64,000 nt of DNA from contig PMHV01000059.1 in assembly GCA_003156805.1 (NCBI GenBank), positions 377,512 through 441,511 on the forward strand. The letters run 5' to 3'. How positions within the stretch are numbered: position 1 is the stretch's first letter; the number at the start of each line of letters is the position of its first letter. The notes under the pieces are model-generated. The model had not been told where the DNA came from and did no database searches. It worked only from the letters and a program-made list of their open reading frames with translations. The translations under genes and the position numbers were made by a program. The DNA is from Acidobacteriaceae bacterium (GTDB lineage Bacteria; Acidobacteriota; Terriglobia; Terriglobales; Acidobacteriaceae). Below, piece by piece: positions 32,694 through 43,268 of the stretch.

Positions 32694-33020
32694 TTAAGCT
32701 GGCGTACTGAAGGTGGCCTGTTTGACCATCCGGCCCAAGAGTTTGAGAGTGCGGGCGGAATCTGGGTGAGCGAACTCTTGAAGACTGGTCGCCTCCATCA
32801 TGCTGCCTTCAATCGCTTCCAGTGCGGAATTGGAACAGGCAAGTACTGCCAGCAGGTACTTCATCGCGATGGGGCGATCAGCTGGGTGGATAAGATCCCA
32901 CCAACGCCGGATGGACTCTTGGACTTCCGCTTCCGACTTCTCTCCCATTACGAGGGCGTCGATGAGCCGGTACACCTTGCTCTTGATCGCCTGATACGAC
33001 ACTGACACTTCCTGGGGCAT
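32694..33020 (-). CDS. Small helical protein, unknown
   Basis: 108 residues, predicted all-helical: VSVSYQAIKSKVYRLIDALV, EVQESIRRWWDLIHPADRPI, AMKYLLAVLACSNSALEAIE. AGGA lies 8 nt before the ATG. No domain recognised and no membrane or export signal. It could be a genus-level conserved protein of Acidobacteriota; that is only an impression. It is divergent from the gene at 33393 across a 372-nt spacer. Confidence 0.5.
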   Translation of the reverse strand: MPQEVSVSYQAIKSKVYRLIDALVMGEKSEAEVQESIRRWWDLIHPADRPIAMKYLLAVLACSNSALEAIEGSMMEATSLQEFAHPDSARTLKLLGRMVKQATFSTPA

Positions 33021-33392
33021 GAAGGCTCGTCCTGGAACCGTTGCTGGCGTATGTGAGCAATCGGTCCGCCAAACTGTAGGTGATTGCAGCGCCGCCCTTT
33101 AGCTGCATTCCTGGAGCTAGCGATTCTATGAATGGGATAAATCGGTAACGTGAATATGAATTCTGGAAGCTGAGAGATCGATGGCCGAACCGCCTGAAGA
33201 GGGGCGCGCCGTGTTGCCTCGGGCTGATTTTCCAATCCGGCAGACTGAACGGAGCGGCAGGTTACAATATGCCGCTCCTGTTAACGAGTTATGTTCAACC
33301 AGGCCGCTAACCCTCACCGCGTTAAGGAGGCAAGTTTGTTGACTGGTGGTCAAATCCGAGATTGCAACAAGCAGCATGACTTGGGAGGCTGA
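33021..33392. other. Divergent intergenic spacer with a hairpin
   Basis: No gene is supported. GGAGCGGCA (33251-33259) pairs perfectly with TGCCGCTCC (33270-33278) across 10 nt; no T-run follows, so it is not a terminator. The region must carry promoters for the small helical protein (minus) and the exported protein at 33393 (plus), whose ribosome site is GGGAGG just before the ATG. Confidence 0.4.
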
Positions 33393-33989
33393 ATGAAAAA
33401 GCTGTTGTGGATTCTTGTACTTCCTGCACTTCTCTCCGCACCTCTCTCCGAGCGGGGCAGGGCGCAGAGTTCTTCGTCGGGGACGGCGGCGCAATCCCTG
33501 GAAACGCAGCCGCGGATGTTCTTTCCCCGCGACATGCTTTGGGGGTGGGCGCAATTGGATCTGTCGCCGCCGCACAATGAAATTGACCCTAACATCTGCG
33601 CCGGCAACGCGGGGCAATACGGGGGTGTGAACGCGCCCTGCAGCATGTTCGCGCGCTACATGCTCTCGGGCACGCTGGAGGTGCGTCCGTTTGGCCGCGG
33701 ACCGCTGCGGCGATTCATGCTGTTTGGCGCGCCGTCATTCTTGTTCGGCAAAAATGTGCCGCAGACTCTTTATACCTGGTCGCCTGACGCCATCGGCATC
33801 GAACATTCGTGGGGCGCGGGCATCTACATCGGCAAAGGATTTGAATTCCGCGTGACCCAGCATTTTCTCTTCGACCGGCTGGGCGCGCGCGATACCAACC
33901 TGGGGGCGGCCGATGAGGGCAACAACGGCCCGTGGGGACGCTACATGGCCGTGGGCGTGCGGAAATACTTTGGCACGAGGAGATGGTGA
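33393..33989 (+). CDS. Exported beta-rich protein, unknown
   Basis: 198 residues. Signal peptide MKKLLWILVLPALLSAPLSE, then a Ser-rich linker. The mature part alternates hydrophobic and polar residues (FARYMLSGTLEVRPFGRG, SWGAGIYIGKGFEFRVTQHF, YMAVGVRKYFGTRRW), as in small outer-membrane beta-barrels, and ends on an aromatic residue. The motif DPNICAGNAGQYGG with two nearby Cys is notable. The family is not named here. GGGAGG precedes the ATG at 5 nt. Confidence 0.62.
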   Translation: MKKLLWILVLPALLSAPLSERGRAQSSSSGTAAQSLETQPRMFFPRDMLWGWAQLDLSPPHNEIDPNICAGNAGQYGGVNAPCSMFARYMLSGTLEVRPFGRGPLRRFMLFGAPSFLFGKNVPQTLYTWSPDAIGIEHSWGAGIYIGKGFEFRVTQHFLFDRLGARDTNLGAADEGNNGPWGRYMAVGVRKYFGTRRW

Positions 33990-34131
33990 GGTCGGCAAGG
34001 AAAGGCCGCTCTAAGGTGAGAGCGTAAGGTTCCCGACCGAGGTGGGTACATTTCCAGCAGCGGCGTCGAGCGATTCTTTATAATGTAAGGTTTTCTGAGA
34101 TAGTGGCGGCACTCCAGGGCGGGGGACAAAG

Positions 34132-35550
34132 ATGGCGGACTCGTATAACGGTGTGGGCGTGCCAAGTGATGGAGGAAAGATCGGATATGCGAAGGGCAAG
34201 TATGACGTGCCGGATAACCCGATCATTCCGTTTATCGAAGGCGATGGTACAGGACGCGACATCTGGAAGGCGTCGTTGCGCGTATTCAATGCGGCGGTGG
34301 AGAAGGCTTACAAAGCCAAGCGGCGCGTGGCCTGGTATGAGGTGTTCGCCGGAGAGAAAGCGAAAGCTAAGTTCGACAACTGGCTGCCCGATGACACGGT
34401 GGAAGCGATTCGTGAATTTCGCGTCGCCATCAAGGGCCCGCTGACCACGCCTGTGGGCGGCGGCATCCGCTCACTGAATGTGGCGCTGCGGCAGATTCTG
34501 GATCTTTATTGCTGCGTGCGTCCGGTGAAGTATTACAAGGGCGTGCCATCGCCGGTGAAACATCCCGAGCGCATGGATGTGGCGATTTTCCGCGAGAATA
34601 CGGAAGACGTTTATGCGGGCATCGAGTGGGAGCAAGGCACGCCGGAGTGCGCGAAGCTGATCGAGTTTCTCAACCAGGATATGCTCAAGGGCGGCAAGAA
34701 GCAGATTCGCCTGGATTCGGGTGTCGGTATCAAGCCAATTTCCGTCACCGGCACGAAACGCCTGGTGCGCATGGCGATTCAGCATGCGATCGAGAGTGGT
34801 CGCAAGAGCGTCACGCTGGTCCACAAGGGCAACATCCAGAAGTTCACCGAAGGAGCGTTCCGCAAGTGGGGATACGAGCTTGCCACCGCAGAATTTCGCG
34901 AGAAGGTGATCACCGAGCGCGAGAGCTGGATTGTCGAAAACAAAGACAAGAATCCGAACCTGACGGTTGCGGCGAATGCGGAACTGGTGGAACCGGGAAT
35001 GGAGTTCGCACCGCCTGCGTTCCGTAAGTCAGTGGAAGAGGAAGTGAAGGACGTGCTCGACCGAATTTATGCGACGCACGGCAAAGGCGCATGGAAGAAG
35101 AAAATCATGATCAACGACCGGATTGCCGATTCGATCTTCCAGCAGGTAGTGACGCGCGCGGATGAATATTCGGTGCTGGCCTGCCCTAACCTGAATGGGG
35201 ATTACATCTCTGATGCTTGTGCGGCGCAGGTGGGCGGTCTGGGCATTGCGCCTGGCGCCAATATCGGCGATGGGTATGCCATCTTCGAAGCGACGCACGG
35301 CACAGCGCCGAAGTATGCGGACAAGGACGTGATCAATCCCGGTTCGGTGATTTTGTCGGGCGTGATGATGTTCCGCTTCCTGGGATGGAACGAAGCTGCC
35401 GATCTGATCGAGCACGGTCTGGAGCGAACCATCGAACAGAAAAAAGTCACGTATGACTTTGAGCGGCTGATGGAGGGCGCGACCAAGGTAAAGACCAGCG
35501 AGTTTGCCGGCGCCATCATTGAGAACATGGGCGCGGCGGTGCTGGTTTAG
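34132..35550 (+). CDS. icd: Isocitrate dehydrogenase (NADP+)
   Basis: 472 residues, type I ICDH, converting isocitrate to 2-oxoglutarate with NADPH formation. Visible: [31 protein letters not shown] with Ser114, the equivalent of the E. coli phosphorylation Ser; [14 protein letters not shown]; and [31 protein letters not shown] with Lys-Tyr and the later VTYDFERLM with Tyr and Arg mark NADP+ specificity as in E. coli. The length is slightly above the usual 416-420 owing to an insertion ([20 protein letters not shown] region). A TATAAT lies at 34079-34084. It is followed 132 nt later by mdh. Confidence 0.97.
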   Translation: MADSYNGVGVPSDGGKIGYAKGKYDVPDNPIIPFIEGDGTGRDIWKASLRVFNAAVEKAYKAKRRVAWYEVFAGEKAKAKFDNWLPDDTVEAIREFRVAIKGPLTTPVGGGIRSLNVALRQILDLYCCVRPVKYYKGVPSPVKHPERMDVAIFRENTEDVYAGIEWEQGTPECAKLIEFLNQDMLKGGKKQIRLDSGVGIKPISVTGTKRLVRMAIQHAIESGRKSVTLVHKGNIQKFTEGAFRKWGYELATAEFREKVITERESWIVENKDKNPNLTVAANAELVEPGMEFAPPAFRKSVEEEVKDVLDRIYATHGKGAWKKKIMINDRIADSIFQQVVTRADEYSVLACPNLNGDYISDACAAQVGGLGIAPGANIGDGYAIFEATHGTAPKYADKDVINPGSVILSGVMMFRFLGWNEAADLIEHGLERTIEQKKVTYDFERLMEGATKVKTSEFAGAIIENMGAAVLV

Positions 35551-35554
35551 ACAT

Positions 35555-36609
<1,055 letters not shown>

Positions 36610-36629
36610 GCATTGGCGTATCGGCAAGC

Positions 36630-36889
36630 TTATAGTTGCGCCTGATACGGGAACTCCCAAGTAATCGAATTGACGCGAGGATTTAGCTTCCGCATCACTG
36701 GTTTAACGGAGTCGCCTCCGAACTGCGAGAGTTCCTTTTGTGTGGCCCCTGCTCGCCACTAGCAAGAATCAGCCAAGGATCGGATGCAGACTGAGCACAT
36801 CTGGATCCCGCGATAACGAGGATAGCCCCCGCCAAGGCCGCGCTTAGAGCCTTGAGTCGGGATACGGATATCAACGCATGTCCACTCAT
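36630..36889 (-). pseudogene. Small exported protein, probably frameshifted
   Basis: From 36889 the frame gives a signal peptide (LKALSAALAGAILVIAGSRC) and SASDPWLILASGEQG, an opening known from small acidobacterial exported proteins, then turns into a low-complexity tail that stops at 36695. In another frame the sequence continues sensibly as ATQKELSQFGGDSVKPVM and VNSITWEFPYQAQL, ending at 36630. The switch lies at the GGGG run (plus-strand CCCC, 36746-36749), one base short. This is an inference from coding character only, so the confidence is modest. Confidence 0.45.
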
Positions 36890-36907
36890 TCTTTCCTATG
36901 CTGAATA

Positions 36908-37348
36908 TCATCCGCTCGAAATATCATCAGGGCCGAACTTGAATGGATTAACCACAATCACACCATCCAAATCCTGATCGGCTTGCAAATCTTCCGTCAG
37001 CAGATAGCGGCAAGAAGCCGCTTTCGCTGCGGCCACAATCAAGGAATCCCAGAACGACAGTTGGAAGCGATCCTGCATTTTCCAGGCGCTCTCAAGGGTT
37101 TCCGCATCAATGACCACGGGGTGCCATGCCAAAAGACCTCGTATCTCAGCCCGCGCCTGCTCGCGGGCAGGAGGCCACTTTCGGCTTACGTTGGCGTAGA
37201 ACTCTTGTAGGACCTGAAAGCTGACACGGCCGCAACGGCTCTTCCATAGTTCCGAGCGCCACAGTCTTGCCGATTCGTGCTTCTTCTGATCGGCTTCGTC
37301 AACAGCGTAAATCAAGACGTTGCTATCAACGAAAACGAGTGCGGTCAT
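36908..37348 (-). CDS. vapC: PIN-domain toxin (VapC-like)
   Basis: 146 residues. PIN metal-binding acids: Asp in VFVDSNVLIYAVDEAD, Glu in VLQEFYANV, Asp in LSFWDSLIVAAA and Asp in YLLTEDLQADQ, a set matching VapC RNases. It overlaps the end of the upstream antitoxin gene by 23 nt and is read after it, the standard order antitoxin then toxin. It is unrelated in detail to the pair at 13.5 kb, so the window holds two distinct PIN modules. Confidence 0.9.
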   Translation of the reverse strand: MTALVFVDSNVLIYAVDEADQKKHESARLWRSELWKSRCGRVSFQVLQEFYANVSRKWPPAREQARAEIRGLLAWHPVVIDAETLESAWKMQDRFQLSFWDSLIVAAAKAASCRYLLTEDLQADQDLDGVIVVNPFKFGPDDISSG

Positions 37349-37574
37349 GAACTTCCTCGCGGGAAAGATACCGGCCGTCGGTTTTCAGGAAAGGTTTCTG
37401 AGCCAGCGCCCGGCGCATGGCGGCTTCGTAGCTGTCCTTCTCCCGCATGCGCTCTTTCAAGATGCCCGCCAGCAGCCGGGAAACGCTCGTATCCTGGCGC
37501 GCCGCTTCCATTCGCGCCCAGCGGGCGACGCTCTCTTCCAGAGTAACCGTGACATTGCGGAGACGGGTTTTCAT
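37326..37574 (-). CDS. Ribbon-helix-helix (CopG-type) antitoxin
   Basis: 82 residues from ATG 37574 (MKTRLRNVTVTLEESVARWA). The first 45 residues are a typical ribbon-helix-helix DNA-binding domain: strand NVTVTLEE, helix ARWARMEAARQ, turn DTSVSRLL, helix AGILKERM. The C-terminal tail (YEAAMRRALAQKPFLKTDGR) would wrap the PIN toxin. It overlaps the toxin by 23 nt. The leader is short and AT-rich, with ACACTAT-like sequence upstream that could be a -10. Confidence 0.85.
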   Translation of the reverse strand: MKTRLRNVTVTLEESVARWARMEAARQDTSVSRLLAGILKERMREKDSYEAAMRRALAQKPFLKTDGRYLSREEVHDRTRFR

Positions 37575-37636
37575 AGCACGAAGATAGTGTAACACGGATC
37601 CCGTGTATCCCGAAAGACGTATGCGCAGCCTTCCTG

Positions 37637-38164
37637 CTACACCGTTTCGATCGTGACCTTCTTCACCACAACATCCTTGTTCGGCTTATCCTGACGGCTG
37701 CGCGGAACTTCGGAAATTCTCTTGACAATATCCTGACCTTCGACGACCTCGCCGAAGATCGTGTGCTTGCCCGTCAGCCAAGTCGTTGGCGCGACAGTGA
37801 TGAAGAATTGCGAGCCGTTGGTGTTGGGGCCGGCATTTGCCATAGCGAGCTTGCCCGCCTTGTCGAGTTTGTGGGGCGAGCCTTTGGTTTCATCTTCGAA
37901 CTGGTAGCCGGGGCCTCCCATGCCGGTGCCTTGCGGGTCGCCGCCTTGAATCATGAAATCGGGGATCACGCGATGAAAAATTGTCCCGTCGTACAGGCGG
38001 TCATTGGATTTCTTACGGGTGCTGGGATGCGTCCATTCACGTTTGCCTTCGGCGAGTTCCATGAAGTTGGCTACGGTTTTCGGCGCGTCTTTTTCAAACA
38101 GGCGGCAGACGATGGTTCCTTCACTGGTTTCAAATGTGGCGTAGAGTCCGGGTTGGCGAGTCAT
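37637..38164 (-). CDS. Peptidyl-prolyl cis-trans isomerase, cyclophilin type (cytoplasmic)
   Basis: 175 residues without signal peptide. Cyclophilin core: YDGTIFHRVIPDFMIQGGDP (Arg-Phe-Gln active site), LAMANAGPNTNGSQFFITVA and LTGKHTIFGEVVEGQDIV. The N-terminus MTRQPGLYATFETSEGTIVC is typical of PpiB-like enzymes. It lies 126 nt downstream of a second, exported cyclophilin gene, so the two are probably duplicates serving cytoplasm and periplasm. Confidence 0.93.
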   Translation of the reverse strand: MTRQPGLYATFETSEGTIVCRLFEKDAPKTVANFMELAEGKREWTHPSTRKKSNDRLYDGTIFHRVIPDFMIQGGDPQGTGMGGPGYQFEDETKGSPHKLDKAGKLAMANAGPNTNGSQFFITVAPTTWLTGKHTIFGEVVEGQDIVKRISEVPRSRQDKPNKDVVVKKVTIETV

Positions 38165-38184
38165 GGGGAGTCCTTTCGGAATTG

Positions 38185-38235
38185 TCGTTGATCGAATCGT
38201 CGTTGGTCGATTGTCGTTGGTCGTTGGCCGTTCAC
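38185..38235. repeat. Short-word tandem repeat (GTCGTTGGTCG type)
   Basis: Between the two cyclophilin genes there are four imperfect copies of TCGTTGGTCG / TTGTCGTTGATCG, followed by CTTCGAGCTTCGG. It belongs with the other low-complexity spacers of this window in character but uses a different word. No function is apparent. Confidence 0.5.
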
Positions 38236-38290
38236 CTAGCTTCGAGCTTCGGTTTTCGGGCCTATGTTCCAGAGGTAGTGTTCAGCAAAA

Positions 38291-39040
38291 CTAATTCGGA
38301 TTGGCCGGCGCCGGTGCAGTTGCCGCGGGCTTCTTCGCTGCAGCGGTTGCTGGTTTGGCCGCACCGGCTCCGCCGCGAACAATGGTGACGTGAATAATCT
38401 TCACCGGCCGGAACGGACGGTTGTTGCTGGGATCGCTGGCCATGCGGGCAATCTGCTTCACCAAGGCGACGGTGGCATCGTCGCACTGGCCGAAGATGGT
38501 GTAGTTGCCGTTGAGATGCGGTGTGGCCACTTCGGTGATAAAGAACTGCGAGCCGTTGGTGTCGGGACCGGAGTTGGCATAGGCCAGCCGGCCGGGCTTA
38601 TCAAAAAGCAGGTCGGAAGAGATTTCGTTCTTGAACTTGTATCCCGGGTCGCCGGTGCCATCGCCCCTGGGGTCGCCGCCCTGGATCATGAAGTTGGGAA
38701 TCACGCGATGAAAGATGGTTCCGTCGTAAAGCGGCTTGTTGTGCATGTTGGCGCCGCTGACCGGGTTCTTCCAATCTTTGGTGCCGGTGGCGAGGCCGAT
38801 AAAACTGGCTACGCCGATTGGGGCCTTGTCGGGAAATAGAGTGCAGGTCATTTTGCCGACCGTGGTATCGATGATGGCGGTCGGCTGACCGGCAGCATGA
38901 TGTACGGGAGGCTTGGCTCCGGGGCTTGGTTTTGCGGCAGGAACGTTTTGTGAGTTCGAAGTCTGTCCCCAGGCGGCGAATGAAGCAAGCGAAAGAACAG
39001 CCAGGACTGCGAAGGTCTTAATTGCGAAAGTCTTACGCAT
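38291..39040 (-). CDS. Peptidyl-prolyl cis-trans isomerase, cyclophilin type (exported)
   Basis: 249 residues from ATG 39040, with AGGAG 5 nt upstream. Signal peptide (TFAVLAVLSLASFAAWGQ), a Pro/Ala-rich linker to about residue 55, then the cyclophilin domain: YDGTIFHRVIPNFMIQGGDP, LAYANSGPDTNGSQFFITEV and NGNYTIFGQCDD. The C-terminus is an Ala/Pro/Lys-rich low-complexity tail (KPATAAAKKPAATAPAPA). It would catalyse proline isomerisation during folding of exported proteins. It is upstream of and co-directional with the cytoplasmic copy. Confidence 0.92.
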   Translation of the reverse strand: MRKTFAIKTFAVLAVLSLASFAAWGQTSNSQNVPAAKPSPGAKPPVHHAAGQPTAIIDTTVGKMTCTLFPDKAPIGVASFIGLATGTKDWKNPVSGANMHNKPLYDGTIFHRVIPNFMIQGGDPRGDGTGDPGYKFKNEISSDLLFDKPGRLAYANSGPDTNGSQFFITEVATPHLNGNYTIFGQCDDATVALVKQIARMASDPSNNRPFRPVKIIHVTIVRGGAGAAKPATAAAKKPAATAPAPANPN

Positions 39041-39198
39041 GAGACTCCTTTGCGTTTGAAAAGTTCTGCCAGCTACTCGCGACAACGTTGCATTGTACGA
39101 CAAGCGAAGCGGCCACGGCAGAGGATGACGTTTCTCGTGAACCGGAATCAACTCGCACTTGAACCGGAGATCGCAAGCGCGGCCATGAGAGGCTGATA

Positions 39199-40491
<1,293 letters not shown>

Positions 40492-40609
40492 AATTTATTG
40501 TGTGCGGCCGGAAGCGTCGCACCGGCAAGTCAACGATTGTATAGAAGTGCGCGCCAGGGAGAAAGCCTCGACCAAGCGAGGCGTCAACTCGGTCCATTAA
40601 CCCGGCGCG

Positions 40610-41125
40610 TCAGGCTAGAGCGGCAAGCGCCTTTTGGATACATTCTTCCAGCGATTGTTCCGTATCGATGATCGTTTTCGGCAGGGTGATTGCTTCGAAG
40701 CGAGACTTCACCGCAAGATAAAGCTCGTAATTCCGATTTTCCGCAGGATGTTCTCGCGATGCGGATTGCCGGTTGAGGCGTTGCTTTGCGGTTTCTTCCG
40801 TGCACACACATTCGAGAATCCTCCAGGGCTGGTGCAGGGAAGCGGCTGCCCCCAGCACATTTTCAATCTGGTAGCGGCGGGAGAACGGGCGGCCGTCGAG
40901 GAAGATAAAGTGCTTTGAGTCCTGCCGCAGCAGATAGCCGGCCGTCTCCGTTATCACCGTCATGCAGAAATCGTCTTGCCGCGAAGAATATTCGACTTCA
41001 TCCGCGGAAAAGAGAGCGCGGCGAATCAGGTCTTTGCTCACCAGGCGACCGCCGGTGCGCAGAGCCAGCTCGCGGGCGAGGGTGGTTTTTCCGGTACCGG
41101 GAAGTCCGGCGAGCAGGACGATCAT
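40610..41125 (-). CDS. P-loop kinase-like ATPase (AAA_33/zeta-like)
   Basis: 171 residues. Walker A GLPGTGKTTLARELA at residues 7-21, Walker B-like HFIFLDGRPFSRRY, and a lid with LECVCTEETAKQRLNRQSA-type Arg residues. This is the small kinase group that includes gluconate-kinase-like and zeta-toxin-like P-loop proteins; the substrate cannot be inferred. It is not next to an antitoxin-like gene. It follows the M19 dipeptidase start by 118 nt on the same strand. Confidence 0.8.
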   Translation of the reverse strand: MIVLLAGLPGTGKTTLARELALRTGGRLVSKDLIRRALFSADEVEYSSRQDDFCMTVITETAGYLLRQDSKHFIFLDGRPFSRRYQIENVLGAAASLHQPWRILECVCTEETAKQRLNRQSASREHPAENRNYELYLAVKSRFEAITLPKTIIDTEQSLEECIQKALAALA

Positions 41126-41199
41126 ACTGCGATGATCATAACGGAATGATCATCGTGGGTTGAGGATCGTGCGGAAGTTCGAGCTGAGTACGACGAAAG

Positions 41200-41943
41200 C
41201 TACTGCCCGCGGCTGTCGGCGGTAATCGCGTTCGAATCCGCCGGCCGCTCCATCGGAACGATATCCTGCGTCTCGCGCCAGTTCTGGTAGTGGCTGCTGA
41301 CCATGATGTGGAACACCCACTGGCCGCGTTCTTCCTCGGGTTCCACCAGGCCAAGAGCTTTCATGTAAAAAAGGTAGTGCTCCATCCAGCGAATCTGGTC
41401 CTGAGTCATGCCGCGGCGTTGCAGGTCAACGGTTAAACCAGCCAGATGCGACGAGGCTGTATCGCCGTCGGCGGGCGCGGCGTTGCGGTTGTGACGGCGA
41501 AGTTTTTTCTGAACCTTGACCGTGCGCACCGCGGAGTTCACCTGAATCTGCTCGTGGAAGCGGTTGAAGTAGGCTTGCGCCAGGTCCTGCACAAAGTCGC
41601 GCGTCCAGGGACGGCAGAACCGGCGCGAAGGGTCGAGCCGCGGATCGAAACGCAGCGTCTCTCCCGCCACAATCGGCAAGAGGGCTCCGCTCGCTTTAAG
41701 TGCTTCCAGTTCGTCATCATCCTGAATGCGCGGCAATTCCAAGCGGTCGATCTCGGCGTTCTGGATCAGCAGCGATTCGTGAGATGGACGGAACATCGGG
41801 TTCCAGCGCATCCAGTGAAAACGATGATGGCGCGCATGATGCAGAGGCCGCTGCAGCGCGGTAGCGCCAGCGGCAAAAAGCGGGCTGCATACGCAGGCCA
41901 CAGCGACGAGTCGAACGAGCGGGTTCGATAGAGTTCGGTTCAC
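41200..41943 (-). CDS. DUF5715-family exported protein (M15 peptidase-like)
   Basis: 247 residues from a GTG at 41943. Signal peptide (VRLVAVACVCSPLFAAGA), then a His/Arg-rich stretch. The core has QVNSAVRTVKVQKKLRR and SSHLAGLTVDLQRRGMT, which fits the S-x-H-x2-G-x3-D zinc motif of LAS (M15) D,D-peptidases. WVFHIMVSSHYQNW could give the last His. The DUF5715 assignment is from memory of the motif block; peptidase activity is an inference. If active it would act on cell-wall peptides. Confidence 0.7.
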   Translation of the reverse strand: MNRTLSNPLVRLVAVACVCSPLFAAGATALQRPLHHARHHRFHWMRWNPMFRPSHESLLIQNAEIDRLELPRIQDDDELEALKASGALLPIVAGETLRFDPRLDPSRRFCRPWTRDFVQDLAQAYFNRFHEQIQVNSAVRTVKVQKKLRRHNRNAAPADGDTASSHLAGLTVDLQRRGMTQDQIRWMEHYLFYMKALGLVEPEEERGQWVFHIMVSSHYQNWRETQDIVPMERPADSNAITADSRGQ

Positions 41944-42245
41944 GAAGTGGTCTCAATGCTTCCGGTCAAGCCCGCGCACAACTGGCGGCCATTCTACGCC
42001 ATGCTGTCAAGCAGGCCAAATTTCCCGCTTGGGCGCGCGGTTACCCGCCCGATTACCACAGTTCGGCTGCAGCCGTGGTTACCGCCGGGTTACCGGGGTC
42101 GTCCAGAACTGCGAGCCAGCTACATGCGGGCACTCGGCGGGCCACTCCGCCGCTTGATGGGGACTTGTCTATGTGCTCAGGAAGCAATGACTTGCGGCGC
42201 TAGGCGCGGGATGTGCGCTGCCGCACTCAGGCAAAGTGACAAAAA
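41944..42245. other. Spacer between DUF5715 gene and sdhB
   Basis: 302 nt without a supported gene. It contains repeated GGTTACC words (CGGTTACCCGCC, GTGGTTACCGCCGGGTTACC). It should hold the promoter of the DUF5715 gene and the 3' end of the sdh transcript; no hairpin with a T-run is evident. Confidence 0.4.
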
Positions 42246-43001
42246 TCAGCGCCGGAAAAGGTCACCGATGGCTTGTTTCATGACCTCGCCGCCAACCTCG
42301 GAGATGGCGCGGGTCAGCGGAATATCCTTGGGGCAGACCTCGACGCAGTTCTGCGCGTAGCCGCACTCCTGGATGCCGCCGTCACCCATGAGTGCGGCGA
42401 GGCGCTCACGCTGTAGCGATTTGCCCGTTGGATGGGTGTTGAACAGCCGCACCTGCGCGATGGTGGCCGCGCCCACGAAGCCCGTGTCTTCATTGAACTG
42501 CGGGCAGGCCTCCATGCAGCAGCAGCAGGAGATGCAGCGCGAAATCGGATAGGCCTGCTCTTGTTCTTCCGCCGTCATGCGCGGGCCGGGGCCGAGGTCG
42601 TAGGTGCCGTCGATCGGAACCCAGGCCTTCACAGCTTTCAGGTTCTCGAAGATCACGCTGCGGTCGGTGGCGAGATCGCGGACGACGGGGAATTTCGCGA
42701 AAGGCTCAAGCTTGATCGGTTGCTCAAGGTTGTCGATCAACGCTGAACAGGCCATGCGGGCGCGTCCATTGATCAGCATGGCGCACGAGCCGCAGACTTC
42801 TTCCAGGCAATTCGAGTCGTAGGTGATGGGCGACGTCGCCTTGCCCTCGCGGGTGACAGGGTTGGCGGCGATCTCCATCAACGAGGAGATCACATTCATG
42901 CCCGGATGGTAGGCGAGTTCGAACTCTTCCCAGTAGGACTTGGAAGTGGGGGTGTTCTGGCGCTTGATTTTTATGAGGACGGATTTATTAGTGTTCGCCA
43001 T
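42246..43001 (-). CDS. sdhB: Succinate dehydrogenase iron-sulfur subunit
   Basis: 251 residues. N-terminal plant-type ferredoxin domain with the [2Fe-2S] Cys in YDSNCLEEVCGSCAMLI and NGRARMAC. The C-terminal dicluster domain has CISCCCCMEACPQF and YAQNCVEVCPKDIPL for the [4Fe-4S] and [3Fe-4S] centres. It passes electrons from the SdhA flavin to quinone at SdhC. Last gene of the sdhC-sdhA-orf-sdhB operon, 3 nt after the small membrane gene. Confidence 0.96.
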   Translation of the reverse strand: MANTNKSVLIKIKRQNTPTSKSYWEEFELAYHPGMNVISSLMEIAANPVTREGKATSPITYDSNCLEEVCGSCAMLINGRARMACSALIDNLEQPIKLEPFAKFPVVRDLATDRSVIFENLKAVKAWVPIDGTYDLGPGPRMTAEEQEQAYPISRCISCCCCMEACPQFNEDTGFVGAATIAQVRLFNTHPTGKSLQRERLAALMGDGGIQECGYAQNCVEVCPKDIPLTRAISEVGGEVMKQAIGDLFRR

Positions 43002-43004
43002 TTT

Positions 43005-43268
43005 CTACGATTTGCCCAATCTTGAAGCGGTTTCGCGCTCCTGCTTGACCTTCTGCATCGCCTCGCGATACTGCCGGATGCTGTTGTGTTCGCGATACTG
43101 GAACGTGAATGTGACCGCACAGAAGAGGGCGACACCGGCGTCGATGGCTCTGTCCTCATTACGGAACATGAACCACTTTAGGCCATGCAACAAGGCCCCC
43201 AGGAAGTAGCCGCCAGCCGCCAGCGCCAGCCAGTTTCTGCGAAACCAGGAGTCATTTTGCTGCATCAT
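43005..43268 (-). CDS. Small membrane protein inside the sdh operon
   Basis: 87 residues, starting inside the last 17 nt of sdhA and ending 3 nt before sdhB, so translationally coupled. Two hydrophobic segments: NWLALAAGGYFLGALLHGLKW (about 12-32) and DAGVALFCAVTFTFQ (about 43-58), then a charged C-terminal helix (IRQYREAMQKVKQERETASR). It is not SdhD, since the sdhC here is the five-helix, diheme type that works alone. An accessory or assembly role is possible. I do not recognise the family. Either of two adjacent ATGs (43268, 43265) could be used. Confidence 0.72.
   Translation of the reverse strand: MMQQNDSWFRRNWLALAAGGYFLGALLHGLKWFMFRNEDRAIDAGVALFCAVTFTFQYREHNSIRQYREAMQKVKQERETASRLGKS

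Noticed and set aside
33251..33278. Hairpin as a terminator
   Set aside because: It has no T-run and lies between divergent genes, so nothing would end there.
41200..41260. GTTCGAATCC resembling a tRNA T-loop
   Set aside because: It lies within the DUF5715 coding region and no acceptor or anticodon arms can be folded around it.
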